The notes: generated from the letters alone by a model not told the origin. DNA of 64,000 bases from Lutibacter profundi (GCF_001543325.1 NZ_CP013355.1:1394001-1458000), one strand, 5' to 3'. Shown: positions 17,650 to 28,466, counted from the first letter of the stretch. Numbers and translations: made by a program.

Positions 17650-18711
17650 TTATTCATCTCCTTTATTTTCAATCAATTGTTTTAGTTCTTGTTTGCTAGG
17701 CAATACTGTTTGATATTTGCTAGCAAATATTTGTTCATTGTTTTCGGGCAAGGTTATCTCAACTAATGTTTCATTCTTTTTTTTACATAGAATTATTCCG
17801 ATTGTTTTATTTTCATTTTCAAGTTTTACTTTCCGGTCATAATAATTAACATACATTTGCATTTGTCCTAAATCTTGATGTGTAATTTCTCCTATTTTCA
17901 AATCTACCAATACAAAACATTGTAAAATTCTATTATAGAAAACTAAATCTACTCTAAAATGTTTATCATCAAAAGTAAAACGAACTTGTCGCCCTACAAA
18001 TGTATATCCTTTCCCAAATTCAAGTAAAAAATGTTCTAATTTATCTATGATTTTTTGTTCCAATTCAGTTTCAGAATATTTACTTTCTTCCGGAAAGCCT
18101 AAAAACTCAAGAATATAGGGATCTTTAACGGTATCTTTTGGTTTTTCAATTATTTGTCCTTTCTCAGATAATTTTTTAACACCTTTTTTATCTCTGCTCA
18201 ATGCCAACCTTTCAAATAAGGCTGTGCCAAATTGTCGTTGTAGTTCTCTTAAACTCCAGCTATTATTTATTGCTTCAATTTCATAAAACTTTCTTTCGTC
18301 AGGATTATCAACCCTAACCAAGAATAGATAATGAGACCAACTTAATTGAAAGTCAATGCTATCAGAAATCCGAGGCACTGTTTCGGATTTTTTATTGGTA
18401 AATTCCGCAGACAGTGTTTGCGTTTTTGAATAAACTACATAAAATTGACGCATTTGCTCAAGATTCCTTTGTGAAAAACCACGACCAAACTCTTTACTTA
18501 ACTTTTCCGAAAGGCCTTTCAGTATCTTTTTACCGTATTTTGCTCTTATTTTTCCTTTTTGCTCTTCTTCAACAATAATTTTACCAATCTCAAAATAGGT
18601 ATAAACCATTGTTTTATTCACCCTCTGAATTACTGATTTACGAGCAATACTAAGCAATTGAACAACTTTATTGTAAAAATCTACATTTATATTTTCTTTA
18701 ATTTTAGACAT
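17650..18711 (-). CDS. DUF1016/YhcG-family PDDEXK nuclease-like protein
   Basis: A 353-residue protein with two parts. Residues ~10-170 are the DUF1016 N-terminal helical region (NKVVQLLSIARKSVIQRVN, FGRGFSQRNLEQMRQFY, LSWSHYLFLVRV). Residues ~195-340 form the PD-(D/E)XK-like nuclease domain with RVDLVFYNR (Asp at 255) and LVDLKIG (D270-x-K272), then a Gln-rich QMQMYVNYYD. The active-site pattern is intact. YhcG-family proteins occur in mobile and accessory DNA, often beside restriction systems, but no such partner is here. It stands alone between two repeat tracts and has no clear -7 box. Confidence 0.88.
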   Translation of the reverse strand: MSKIKENINVDFYNKVVQLLSIARKSVIQRVNKTMVYTYFEIGKIIVEEEQKGKIRAKYGKKILKGLSEKLSKEFGRGFSQRNLEQMRQFYVVYSKTQTLSAEFTNKKSETVPRISDSIDFQLSWSHYLFLVRVDNPDERKFYEIEAINNSWSLRELQRQFGTALFERLALSRDKKGVKKLSEKGQIIEKPKDTVKDPYILEFLGFPEESKYSETELEQKIIDKLEHFLLEFGKGYTFVGRQVRFTFDDKHFRVDLVFYNRILQCFVLVDLKIGEITHQDLGQMQMYVNYYDRKVKLENENKTIGIILCKKKNETLVEITLPENNEQIFASKYQTVLPSKQELKQLIENKGDE

Positions 18712-18771
18712 CTAAAATAGTTATTATTCTATTTTGTTATTCAATAATAGTTACTAAATCTTTAGTTGATT

Positions 18772-19955
<1,184 letters not shown>

Positions 19956-19971
19956 TTATTTTCTATTGAGT

Positions 19972-19979
19972 CAAATTTA
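19972..19979 (-). promoter_or_regulatory. Probable -7 promoter box of wlbA
   Basis: On the minus strand this reads TAAATTTG, a perfect match to the Bacteroidota -7 consensus TAnnTTTG, 37 bases before the wlbA ATG. I see no -33 TTG at the usual distance. Confidence 0.4.
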
Positions 19980-20040
19980 GTTTTTTATTATGATATCTAC
20001 TGATTTATTTTGAGGGTTTTTTTAAACAGGTTGTTGAAGG

Positions 20041-21200
20041 GTCTTGCGGTCGTGTGGTCGTGTAGTCGAGGGGTTGTGTGGTCGTGCAGTCGAGGGGTTG
20101 TGGGTTTTCATTGATAAAAAGTATTCAAAAATCTAGGCTTACGATACTTTCCCTAAATTTTTTATTCAATTTCTAAATTTCAGAAACTCGCTTTAGTAGT
20201 TTTCAACTGTTTTTATAATTCGTAAAGCTCTAACAGTCTGAAATTTTTTGCGAAATTTTCATCGCAAATTTTACGCTAAAGTCTCGATAGGCCGCTTGAA
20301 TAATTACCAGCATTGTAAACGTAACGAAACAATCTTATAATTGGAACTACAACACAACAGATTACCGCGTCGCTATCGCGTCTCGTAATGACCGATGGGT
20401 TCGTCTGTTCTAGTGCCGTAATGAAATGAAGCTGTATCAAGAACTAATTATTTGAAATAACCTTTTCTCTCTTTTACTTACTGTCCTTTTTTGCATTGTC
20501 CAATACTTTTTCATTGATAAAAAGTATTCAAAAATCTAGGCTTACGATACTTTCCCTAAATTTTTTATTCAATTTCTAAATTTCAGAAACTCGCTTTAGT
20601 GGTTTTTATCTGGTTTTATAATGCGTAAAGCTCTAACAGTCTGAAATTTGTTGCGAAATTTTCATCACAAATTTTACGCTAAAGTCTCGATAGGCCACTT
20701 GAATAATTACCATCTTTACGAACGTAATGAAGCAATCTTATAATTGGAACTACAACACAACAGATTACCGCGTCGCTATCGCGTCTCGTAATGACCGATG
20801 GGTTCATCTGTTCGAGTGCCGTAATGAAATGAAGCTGTATCAAGAACTAATTATTTGAAATAACCATTTCTTTCTTTTACTTACTGTCCTTTCTTACATT
20901 GTCCAATACTTTTTCATTGATAAAAAGTATTCAAAAATCTAGGCTTACGATACTTTCCCTAAATTTTTTATTCAATTTCTAAATTTCAGAAACTCGCTTT
21001 ACTGGTTTTTATCTGGTTTTATAATGCGTAAAGCTCAAACAGTCTGAAATTTTTTGCAAAATTTTCATCGCAAATTTTACGCTAAAGTCTCGATGGCCGT
21101 TTGAATAATTACCAGCATTGCAAACGTAATGAAGCAATCTTATAATTGGAACTACAACACAACAGATTACCGCGTCGCTATCGCGTCTCGTAATGACGAA
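20041..21200. repeat. Repeat array B: three ~345-bp-family units with long spacers
   Basis: Cores start near 20107 (left end cut), 20500 and 20908 in the same orientation as array A. The unit spacing is 390-410 bp because the short CATCCTAT/ATAGGATG module is replaced by an ~85-bp module (CATTGTAAACGTAACGAAAC to CTCGTAATGACCG). A G-rich direct repeat of GGTCGTG(T/C)AGTCGAGGGGTTG lies just before the array (20057-20102). The array borders the DUF4143 gene at 21238. Confidence 0.92.
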
Positions 21201-21237
21201 AAAAAATTATATTGTTATGCTGAAAATGATAAATGGT

Positions 21238-22359
21238 TTAATTTATAAATGTTTCATAGTTACCAGTAGTTATTACTTTAAAGTCATAATTATCATAAGC
21301 TTTTTGGAAAGCAATAGGGATTTTTGTTTTTTTATTTTTATTCCATTTAAATTCATAGGCAAATAACTTTCCTTCACGCTCTTCTATATAATCAATTTCT
21401 TGTCCTGAATGCGTTCTCCAAAAAAACTTATTACTATATATTTTATGGTACTCACAATATTTTACTCGTTCGCTAATAAGATAATTTTCCCATAGTGCAC
21501 CTACATCATTTCTTAAACTTATAGGGTTATAGTTGGCTATTAGCGAATTTCTTACTCCATTATCGTAAAAATATATTTTATGTGATTTTTTTAATTCATT
21601 TCTTAAATTTCTGCTAAATGAACTCAATTTAAAAACAACAAAAGATTGTTCTAATAAATTTATATAAGACTCAACTGTTTCACTGTTTAAACCAACCGTT
21701 TGCCCTAATTCATGGTAAGAGACTTGATTGCCAACCTGAAAAGATATTGCTTGTAACAGTTTAATTATTTTGTCAGATTTCTTAATTCTATTCCATTCTA
21801 AAATATCTTTATATAAATAACTATTTGTTAATTGTTGTAATATCTCTTTTTCATTACCTGCATTATTAATCACATCGGGATATGAACCGTAAATTAATCT
21901 ATGATTTAACATTTTTAATTCGTTTAACAAATGATGTTGATTTACCAATTCACCAAATGATATTGGGTATAGTTGATGTTCAAACTTTCTACCCGTGAGT
22001 GGTTCGTTTATGTTATTAGATAACTCAAAAGATGAAGAGCCTGTTGCAATTAATTGAATATGTTTTAACTCATCTGTTATTAATTTAAGTTTAACACCAA
22101 TATCTTCTATTCGTTGAGCTTCGTCAACAATAACAATTTTATAATTTCCTATAATAGCTTTTAGCCTTGTAGCAGAAGGCTGATTAAATAGTTCTCTATC
22201 TTCAATATTATCAGCATTTATCCATAAAACACCTTTTTCTTGCTTTGAAAGCTCTTTTAACAATGTCGTTTTTCCAACTTGTCGAGGTCCTAACAGAATA
22301 ATTGCTTTGCCTTTATACAATTGTTTTTTGATTTTTTTTAATAATATGCGCTCTATCAT
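21238..22359 (-). CDS. AAA ATPase with DUF4143 (AAA_14 family), second copy
   Basis: A 373-residue ATPase of the same family as the protein at 11271-12437 but only distantly similar to it. Walker A is GPRQVGKTT (24-32). Walker B is KIVIVDEAQRIED, with LIATGSSSFEL after it. The C-terminal region has SGQEIDYIEE...YEFKWNKN, a nuclease-like D/E-x-K arrangement. It lies alone between repeat arrays B and C and has its own -7 box four bases before the ATG. This argues for a cassette that expresses itself wherever it lands. Function unknown. Confidence 0.88.
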   Translation of the reverse strand: MIERILLKKIKKQLYKGKAIILLGPRQVGKTTLLKELSKQEKGVLWINADNIEDRELFNQPSATRLKAIIGNYKIVIVDEAQRIEDIGVKLKLITDELKHIQLIATGSSSFELSNNINEPLTGRKFEHQLYPISFGELVNQHHLLNELKMLNHRLIYGSYPDVINNAGNEKEILQQLTNSYLYKDILEWNRIKKSDKIIKLLQAISFQVGNQVSYHELGQTVGLNSETVESYINLLEQSFVVFKLSSFSRNLRNELKKSHKIYFYDNGVRNSLIANYNPISLRNDVGALWENYLISERVKYCEYHKIYSNKFFWRTHSGQEIDYIEEREGKLFAYEFKWNKNKKTKIPIAFQKAYDNYDFKVITTGNYETFIN

Positions 22360-22363
22360 ACTA

Positions 22364-22420
22364 CAAATGTATTAATTTTTCGATTACAATATGAATATTT
22401 ATATTAATTTTTCGATTACA
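22364..22420 (-). promoter_or_regulatory. Leaderless promoter and paired operator-like repeats
   Basis: TACATTTG (minus strand, 22364-22371) fits the -7 consensus and ends four bases before the ATG at 22359. Two exact 19-bp copies of TGTAATCGAAAAATTAATA follow upstream (22370-22388 and 22402-22420), 32 bp apart, about three helical turns. A TTG lies at 22387-22389, a slightly short 15 bp away. This looks like a promoter with a repressor or activator site pair. Confidence 0.5.
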
Positions 22421-22503
22421 GTCGGTATAGTTATTAAATAATTATGGAGATAGATTATCTGAGGAGTATTGCGGTCAAACGTAGAGTGAAGACATTTTTT
22501 TTA

Positions 22504-22990
22504 AATTCTTGTCCTTTCTTACATTGTCCAATACTTTTTCATTGATAAAAAGTATTCAAAAATCTAGGCTTATGATACTTTCCCTAAATTTTTTATTCAA
22601 TTTCTAAATTTCAGAAACTCGCTTTGGTAGTTTTTAACTGTTTTTATAATTCGTAAAGCTCTAACAGTCTGAAATTTTTTGCGAAATTTTCATCGCAAAT
22701 TTTACGCTAAAGTCTCGATAGGCCGCTTGAATAATTACCAGCATCTTATACAAACATAGGATGACGGATGGGTTCGTCTGTTCTAGTGCCGTAATGAAAT
22801 GAAGCTGTATCGAGAACTAATTATTTGAAATAACCATTTCTTTCTTTTACTTACTGTCCTTTTTTGCATTGTCCAATACTTTTTCATTGATAAAAAGTAT
22901 TCAAAAATCTAGGCTTACGATACTTTCCCTAAATTTTTTATTCAATTTCTAAATTTCAGAAACTCGCTTTGGTAGTTTTTAACGAGTTTG
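22504..22990. repeat. Repeat array C: two units of the ~345-bp family
   Basis: Cores begin near 22527 and 22874 (347 bp apart), same orientation as array A, with the short CATCTTAT/ATAGGATG module. The second copy breaks off after CTCGCTTTGGTAGTTTTTAAC, near 22983. The array fills most of the space between the DUF4143 gene and the fic gene. Confidence 0.92.
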
Positions 22991-23074
22991 CATATGGTTA
23001 GTTGCGGGTTTAAAACTGTACTTTTCCACTGTTTGCTAATCCGTTTAAAAGTAGTTATTTCTATTTATTCTAAT

Positions 23075-24058
23075 TTAGTAATTGGCTATATGCGGTGTTG
23101 TACCTAGTTTTAATCTATATTTTGTTTTATTCTTTTCTCCTATTTTTTCAAATAGATTCATTTCAACTCCTTTTTTCAAGTCTCTACTAGCAGTAGCGGA
23201 AGAAATATCTTTAAAAATATCCATATAATCTTTTCTGGCAAAATCAATTTTGTTGAGGGAAACAAAATAATCAAGTCTATCTTTTTCATTCAATATTCTA
23301 TTATTATATTTTAGTAAATCACTAATTGAAGTGTTAATGACATTTAACATATACTCAATAAATTTTGTTGATTTTCCAGATTTATCACTTTCAGATAATG
23401 CTCTATAATATTTTTCTTGGTCTTTACTAATAAGTGTCTCAAATGGGATATACTCAAAAACTGGATATTTTTCCATTAGTATCAACGTTTGCCATAATCT
23501 GCCCATCCTACCATTACCATCAAGGAAAGGGTGAATAAATTCCATTTCGTAGTGAAAGACACAACTTTTAATCAATGCTATTTCTTCTGACTTTTTCAGA
23601 TATTGAAAAAGATCTTTCATTAAGTACGGAACGTTTTTATGAGGTGGTGCTAAATGTTCTACTTTAGATCCTTTAACAATTCCGACTCCTTGTTTTCTAT
23701 ACTTTCCTACATTCTCAACAAGATTATTCATTAAAGTAGAATGTGCTTTTAAGAATGATTTTTCGTTATATGGATTGAATTTTTCTAAGTTTTTGTAAAT
23801 TTCAATTGCATTAAGTACTTCTTTAATATCTTTTTGAGGTCCAATTACTCTTTTGTTTTCTAATAAGGCAGTTATTTGTTCCTCAGTTAATGTATTTCCC
23901 TCAATTTTTAATGAAGAATGAATCGTTTTAATTTTATTCTGTTTTCTCAGTGTAGTGGAAGGTTTGTTTAAATAATTTGCATTAATTTCTCCTATTTTTT
24001 CTGAAATAGAAGAAATTAACTTTAAAATATTTGATGTAATATCATAAGGTGGTTTCAT
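23075..24058 (-). CDS. Class II Fic-domain protein with C-terminal winged-helix-like region
   Basis: Fic proteins transfer AMP, or sometimes other groups, from nucleotides to target hydroxyls. The canonical motif HPFLDGNGRMGR (176-187 from the ATG at 24058) is intact, with catalytic His and Arg. The N-terminal inhibitory motif SxxxEG is present as SLKIEGN (49-55), which defines class II and predicts autoinhibition. The C-terminal ~65 residues (RKDYMDIFKDISSATASRDL) look like a winged helix-turn-helix. I chose the ATG at 24058; the longer frame needs a TTG inside the promoter box. It stands alone between repeat arrays C and D. No antitoxin gene adjoins it. Confidence 0.88.
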   Translation of the reverse strand: MKPPYDITSNILKLISSISEKIGEINANYLNKPSTTLRKQNKIKTIHSSLKIEGNTLTEEQITALLENKRVIGPQKDIKEVLNAIEIYKNLEKFNPYNEKSFLKAHSTLMNNLVENVGKYRKQGVGIVKGSKVEHLAPPHKNVPYLMKDLFQYLKKSEEIALIKSCVFHYEMEFIHPFLDGNGRMGRLWQTLILMEKYPVFEYIPFETLISKDQEKYYRALSESDKSGKSTKFIEYMLNVINTSISDLLKYNNRILNEKDRLDYFVSLNKIDFARKDYMDIFKDISSATASRDLKKGVEMNLFEKIGEKNKTKYRLKLGTTPHIANY

Positions 24059-24064
24059 TTTAAT

Positions 24065-24090
24065 ACTATCATTTGATACTATCAAAGGTA
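24065..24090 (-). promoter_or_regulatory. fic promoter overlapped by a 15-bp palindrome
   Basis: TACCTTTG (minus strand, 24083-24090) matches the -7 consensus and lies 24 bases before the ATG. The palindrome TTTGATACTATCAAA (24072-24086, 7-bp arms) overlaps the box and the probable start site. A further ACTATCA copy lies at 24065-24071. This is the layout of a repressor operator. Confidence 0.5.
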
Positions 24091-24149
24091 GTGTCTTTTT
24101 TCTTTATTATGAATTTATAAGGGTCTTTTTTTTATTGGGTACAACTATT

Positions 24150-24958
24150 TTTATGATGCGTAAAGCTCTAAAAGTCTGAAATTTGCTGCGAAATTTTCAT
24201 CGCAAATTTTACGCTAAAGTCTCGATAGGCCGTTTGAATAATTACCAGCATTGCAAACATAACGAAACAATCTTATAATTGGAACTACAACACAACAGAT
24301 TACCGCGTCGCTCTCGCGTCTCGTAATGACGGATGGATTAGTCTGTTCGAGTGCCGTAGTGAAATGAAGGTGTATCGAGAACTAATTATTTGAAATAACT
24401 TTTTCTCTCTTTTACTTACTGTCCTTTTTTGCATTGTCCAATACTTTTTCATTGATAAAAAGTATTCAAAAATCTAGGCTTACAATACTTTCCCTAAATT
24501 TTTTATTCAATTTCTAAATTTCAGAAACTCGCTTTACTGGTTTTTAACTGTTTTTATAATTCGTAAAGCTCTAACAGTCTGAAATTTGTTACGAAATTTT
24601 CATCGCAAATTTTACGCTAAAGTCTCGATAGGCCGTTTGAATAATTACCAGCATTGCAAACGTAACGAAACAATCTTATAATTGGAACTACAACACAATA
24701 GATTACCGCGTCGCTATCGCGTCTCGTAATGACGGATGGATTAGTCTGTTCGAGTGCCGTAGTGAAATGAAGGTGTATCGAGAACTAATTATTTGAAATA
24801 ACTTTTTCTCTCTTTTACTTACTGTCCTTTTTTGCATTGTCCAATACTTTTTCATTGATAAAAAGTATTCAAAAATCTAGGCTTACAATACTTTCCCTAA
24901 ATTTTTTATTCAATTTCTAAATTTCAGAAACTCGCTTTACTGGTTTTTAACTGTTTTT
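24150..24958. repeat. Repeat array D, left part
   Basis: A partial unit (from about 24154) is followed by cores near 24438 and 24843 with the long ~85-bp spacer module. The last unit is cut in its TTTTTAACTGTTTTT segment by the IS4-family element and continues at 26341. Same orientation as all other copies. Confidence 0.92.
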
Positions 24959-26340
24959 CATTAGTGTCCGATAAAACTACGAATTTTAATTAAACCCATC
25001 TTTGATCCCAATAAATACGCTTTATATTTTTCTTTTTGATTTAGCAAGGTGTCTTACTTAAAAAGTTGCAGTTGTATATCTGGAGGTTTAGATGTTAGTT
25101 CCCACCATTGTTTGTTTGGATTTTCGAGAAATTTAAACAGATCAATGTAGGTCATCAGATGAAATCTCATCACAGAAATCATATTTGAATATGCCCATTT
25201 CCGTTTGATTTTTCGTTGAATAACTAGTATAATGAGTTGAATAATTAATGCTGACCATATCTGAATTTCTATTGCATTTTGATTATCTCCAAGAAAATAT
25301 TTAAGAGGGAAGTTCTGCTTAAGTCTTTTAAACATTGTTTCAATCTGCCATCTGTGTTTGTATATATCGGCTACTTGGTCTGGAGATATTTCTACATTAT
25401 TGGTGATAAACTCATACACTTTTTCTTGTGTAGCATCCCAATAAGCAACTCTTCTTATTTGAATAGATGTATCGTCTTTTTTTATCAATATAAGTTCATC
25501 TTTTAGCACTGCATCACTTGTTTTGTCTGCTAAATCAAATTCTTTAATGCTTTTATAGACAGCATTGTCTTTTTGGCGAGTTACAAAGTAAATATCATTT
25601 AAAGTCCACTCTAAATATTGGAGATAATCATTGTATGCTTTATCAAAAACTACAAAAGAATCTTTCTCTAAATTTAACTCTTTTAAAAAGGTGTGGTCGT
25701 GAGTAGCAGCACTGCTAAAACGTATCAGACAAGGTACATCTTCCAAAGCATTTATCATTGTGTGCATCTTGATACCTCCTTTCTTTTTGCCATTAAGAGG
25801 ATTACGACCAACTCCTTTTAAAATATCACTAAATAGGCTGATTGTGGTAGAATCTACAATTTTTAAATTCTTTATTGTTGGTTTTAATGGACTGCTGTCC
25901 GATAAAAACGGAGCATAGCGTTGCAATAGTTTTGAATAAATTGCGCCAAAGACTTCACTGGTTCTCTTCCTGTTGGCATCTGATAATGTACTTCGTTTTG
26001 GAAAATGTTTTAGGTTTAAATGACTGATACGTCCTTCACAGGCTAATAAAACGGTCGACAACTCTCTAAGTGAGGATACTCCGCTCATTGTGGCATATAG
26101 CATCGTGACTAAATGGTCGTAGGTTTTGAACTTTTTATAATATCTGTCGCTATTATAGGTTTTGGCTGTCCGAGTAATATCTTCTTGTGGGATATACTTT
26201 AAAATTTGTTTAATTATGGGAGTTCCGCTAAAGTGTGTACTTTTGTTCATATCTCAATTTTGTAGTAAAAATCAAGATATAAATAAAGCAGGAAATCCAA
26301 AATGGAAATCCTGCTTTTAAAAATGTTTATCGGACACTAA
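24959..26340 (-). mobile_element. Complete IS4-family insertion sequence (~1.38 kb)
   Basis: Perfect 15-bp terminal inverted repeats TTAGTGTCCGATAAA (left 24961-24975; right, as its complement, 26326-26340) bound one transposase gene. The 11-bp sequence TAACTGTTTTT is present on both sides (24948-24958 and 26341-26351) and reads as the target duplication, a size typical of the family. The target is a copy of the ~345-bp repeat, whose sequence continues intact across the element. Confidence 0.93.
25054..26250 (-). CDS. IS4-family transposase
   Basis: A 398-residue DDE transposase. The N-terminal ~75 residues (SGTPIIKQILKYIPQED, YDHLVTMLYATMSG) match the DUF4372-type domain found in many Bacteroidota IS4 elements. 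The catalytic Asp residues fall in LKIVDSTTISLF and VVFDKAYNDY. The YREK signature is YKHRWQIETMFKRLK (Y-2-R-3-E-6-K). The frame is full length and unbroken and both element ends are intact, so the element may be active. Confidence 0.95.
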   Translation of the reverse strand: MNKSTHFSGTPIIKQILKYIPQEDITRTAKTYNSDRYYKKFKTYDHLVTMLYATMSGVSSLRELSTVLLACEGRISHLNLKHFPKRSTLSDANRKRTSEVFGAIYSKLLQRYAPFLSDSSPLKPTIKNLKIVDSTTISLFSDILKGVGRNPLNGKKKGGIKMHTMINALEDVPCLIRFSSAATHDHTFLKELNLEKDSFVVFDKAYNDYLQYLEWTLNDIYFVTRQKDNAVYKSIKEFDLADKTSDAVLKDELILIKKDDTSIQIRRVAYWDATQEKVYEFITNNVEISPDQVADIYKHRWQIETMFKRLKQNFPLKYFLGDNQNAIEIQIWSALIIQLIILVIQRKIKRKWAYSNMISVMRFHLMTYIDLFKFLENPNKQWWELTSKPPDIQLQLFK

Positions 26341-26535
26341 TAACTGTTTTTATAATTCGTAAAGCTCTAACAGTCTGAAATTTGCTGCGAAATTTTCATC
26401 GCAAATTTTACGCTAAAGTCTCGATAGGCCGTTTGAATAATTACCAGCATTGCAAACGTAACGAAACAATCTTATAATTGGAACTACAACACAATAGATT
26501 ACCACGTCGCTCTCACGTCTCGTAATGACGGTTTT
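26341..26535. repeat. Repeat array D, right part
   Basis: Continuation of the unit split by the insertion sequence: TAACTGTTTTT (target duplication), the TCTGAAATTT arm, the TTGCGA/TCGCAA-type hairpin variant, and the long CATTGCAAACGTAACGAAAC to CTCGTAATGACGG module. Confidence 0.9.
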
Positions 26536-26539
26536 TACA

Positions 26540-26722
26540 TCTCACCCTGAGCACAGCCGAAGGGCTCACTTCTCACTTCTCACTTCTCACTTCTCACTTC
26601 TCACTTCTCACTTCTCACTTCTCACTTCTCACTTCTCACTTCTCACTTCTCACCCTGAGCGCAGCCGAAGGGCTCACTTCTCACTTCTCACCTCTCACCC
26701 TGAGCGCAGCCGAAGGACTTAC
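26540..26722. repeat. Twelve-copy CACTTCT tract with three TGAGC...GCTCA elements
   Basis: About twelve exact CACTTCT heptamers lie at roughly 26567-26652, between TGAGC-type elements near 26548, 26656 and 26701. The last element reaches the 3' end of ugd, whose TAA stop is at 26719-26721. A 70-codon plus-strand frame across the tract is only the heptamer read as repeated peptides. Confidence 0.9.
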
Positions 26723-28044
26723 TTTTTCCCTATTTGATAGTACTCAAACCCTTTCGTTTCTAAATTAAAAACATTGTATTGGTTACGGCCATCAAAAATG
26801 ATAGGATTTTTAAGTAGTTTTTTAATCTCGGTAAAATCTGGAGAACGGAATTCTTTCCACTCGGTTAAAAGCACCAGAGCATCAGCATTTTCTAAGGCTT
26901 GGTATTTTGAATTAACATAATTTACTTTAGCCATGTTTTTTAAGTAAAAGTTTTTTGCTTCACCCATTGCTTTTGGATCGTATGCCAAAATAGATGCTCC
27001 TTTTTTTATCAACTCTTTGATAACATAAATGGCTGGTGCTTCACGCATATCATCGGTTCCAGGTTTAAATGCTAATCCCCAAACACCAAAGATTTTTCCC
27101 GATAAATTCTCACCAAAACGTTGTGTAATTTTTTGAGCAATCACTAGTTTCTGAGCATTGTTAACTTCCTCTACACTACTAATTAATTTTGCTTCGTAGT
27201 TATGCTCTAGTGCTATTTTTTGAAGTGCTTTTACATCTTTAGGAAAACATGAGCCTCCATAACCACAACCCGGATAAATAAAGTTATAGCCTATTCTTTC
27301 ATCTGAACCAATTCCTATGCGAACCATATTAGCATCTGCTCCTACTTTTTCACATATATTGGCAATCTCGTTCATAAATGAAATTTTGGTTGCTAACATT
27401 GCATTCGCCGCATATTTGGTCATTTCTGCCGAGCGTATATCCATTACTATAAAACGATCGTGCGACATACAAAATGGTGCATATAATTGCTTCATTTTTT
27501 CTATGGCAGTTGCTGTTTCTGCACCAATAATAACACGATCTGGCTTCATAAAATCGTTGATTGCTGCACCTTCTTTTAAAAATTCAGGGTTTGATACTAC
27601 ATCAAAAGGAATTGCTTCACCTCGTATATTTAATTCTTTTTGAATGGTTATTTTTACTTTATCGGCCGTACCAACTGGCACCGTAGATTTATCGACTACA
27701 ACCAATGACTTTTGCATATTTTCTCCAATAGATTTTGCAACTTCCAATACATATTGAAGGTCTGCTGAGCCATCATTACCCATAGGAGTTCCTACTGCAA
27801 TAAATACAATTTCAGTATCTTTTATGGCTGTTTTTAAATCTGTTGTAAATAATAAATTCCCTTTTTTTGAATTTTTTAAAACCATGGGTTCTAAACCTGG
27901 TTCATATATAGGAATTATTCCTTGTTGAAGGTTTTTAATTTTTTGGACATCTATATCTACACAGGTTACTTTATTTCCCATTTCCGAAAAACAAGTTCCT
28001 GATACCAACCCTACATACCCTGTGCCTATTACTGTTATGTTCAT
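26719..28044 (-). CDS. ugd: UDP-glucose 6-dehydrogenase
   Basis: Oxidises UDP-glucose to UDP-glucuronate with two NAD+. The 441-residue protein begins [20 protein letters not shown] (NAD-binding loop) and has [27 protein letters not shown], and the catalytic Cys in [15 protein letters not shown]. The C-terminal UDP-binding part has [15 protein letters not shown]. All key residues are present. It supplies UDP-GlcA for the polysaccharide, and the next gene upstream is a second dehydrogenase. Its 3' end lies in a repeat tract, so later transcription of wlbA probably depends on its own promoter. Confidence 0.94.
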   Translation of the reverse strand: MNITVIGTGYVGLVSGTCFSEMGNKVTCVDIDVQKIKNLQQGIIPIYEPGLEPMVLKNSKKGNLLFTTDLKTAIKDTEIVFIAVGTPMGNDGSADLQYVLEVAKSIGENMQKSLVVVDKSTVPVGTADKVKITIQKELNIRGEAIPFDVVSNPEFLKEGAAINDFMKPDRVIIGAETATAIEKMKQLYAPFCMSHDRFIVMDIRSAEMTKYAANAMLATKISFMNEIANICEKVGADANMVRIGIGSDERIGYNFIYPGCGYGGSCFPKDVKALQKIALEHNYEAKLISSVEEVNNAQKLVIAQKITQRFGENLSGKIFGVWGLAFKPGTDDMREAPAIYVIKELIKKGASILAYDPKAMGEAKNFYLKNMAKVNYVNSKYQALENADALVLLTEWKEFRSPDFTEIKKLLKNPIIFDGRNQYNVFNLETKGFEYYQIGKK

Positions 28045-28146
28045 TTTTTGTTTATTACTTTGGCTAAGACTAAATTACTAGTTCTAGATAAGAATCTTCG
28101 TTTTGCTCTTAATTTTTTTTCAATATTTTTTTCTCAATGCGCTTAT

Positions 28147-28466
28147 TCACTTTTGCAAACTTATTAATTCTTCTATAATATCTGACGAATTTTCACTGTT
28201 AATAAATTCCCTTTCTTTGGCTATTCTTACTTGTGTTTCTAATTCAAAAGCAGAACCTAAACTAATTTCTAAAAACCGTCCAAAATCTTTTTCTGAATTT
28301 CTTGATGCTCCTTCAGCAATATTTGAAGGTATTGAAACAGCAGCTCGTGTTATTTGAAAAATTAACGTAAATTCTCGCTCTTAGGAAATTTACCTACAAT
28401 TTTGTAAATCTCATTTACTATTTTCATACCATCAATCCACACATCGTACTTTCTAAAATTCCTCAT
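28147..28466 (-). pseudogene. Frame-shifted four-helix-bundle (S23-type) protein gene
   Basis: The minus strand encodes MRNFRKYDVWIDGMKIVNEI in one frame up to SENLR and, after a shift near 28363-28367, the family core ITRAAVSIPSNIAEGASRN and a full C-terminal helix pair to a TGA at 28147-28149. This is the 23S rRNA intervening-sequence (S23) protein family, common as single genes in Bacteroidota. The first frame ends at a TAA right at the shift, so a short deletion or a 1-base change has broken the gene. Confidence 0.82.

Noticed and set aside
23075..24058. Fic-based toxin-antitoxin pair
   Set aside because: No antitoxin gene is adjacent, and the protein carries its own inhibitory motif (class II).
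26525..26737. A 70-codon plus-strand frame with repeated Ser-Leu-Leu-Thr-Ser-His peptides
   Set aside because: It is the CACTTCT heptamer tract read in frame, with no gene-like start and overlap with the ugd end.
28103..28357. An 84-codon plus-strand frame
   Set aside because: It is the shadow of the broken four-helix-bundle gene on the other strand.
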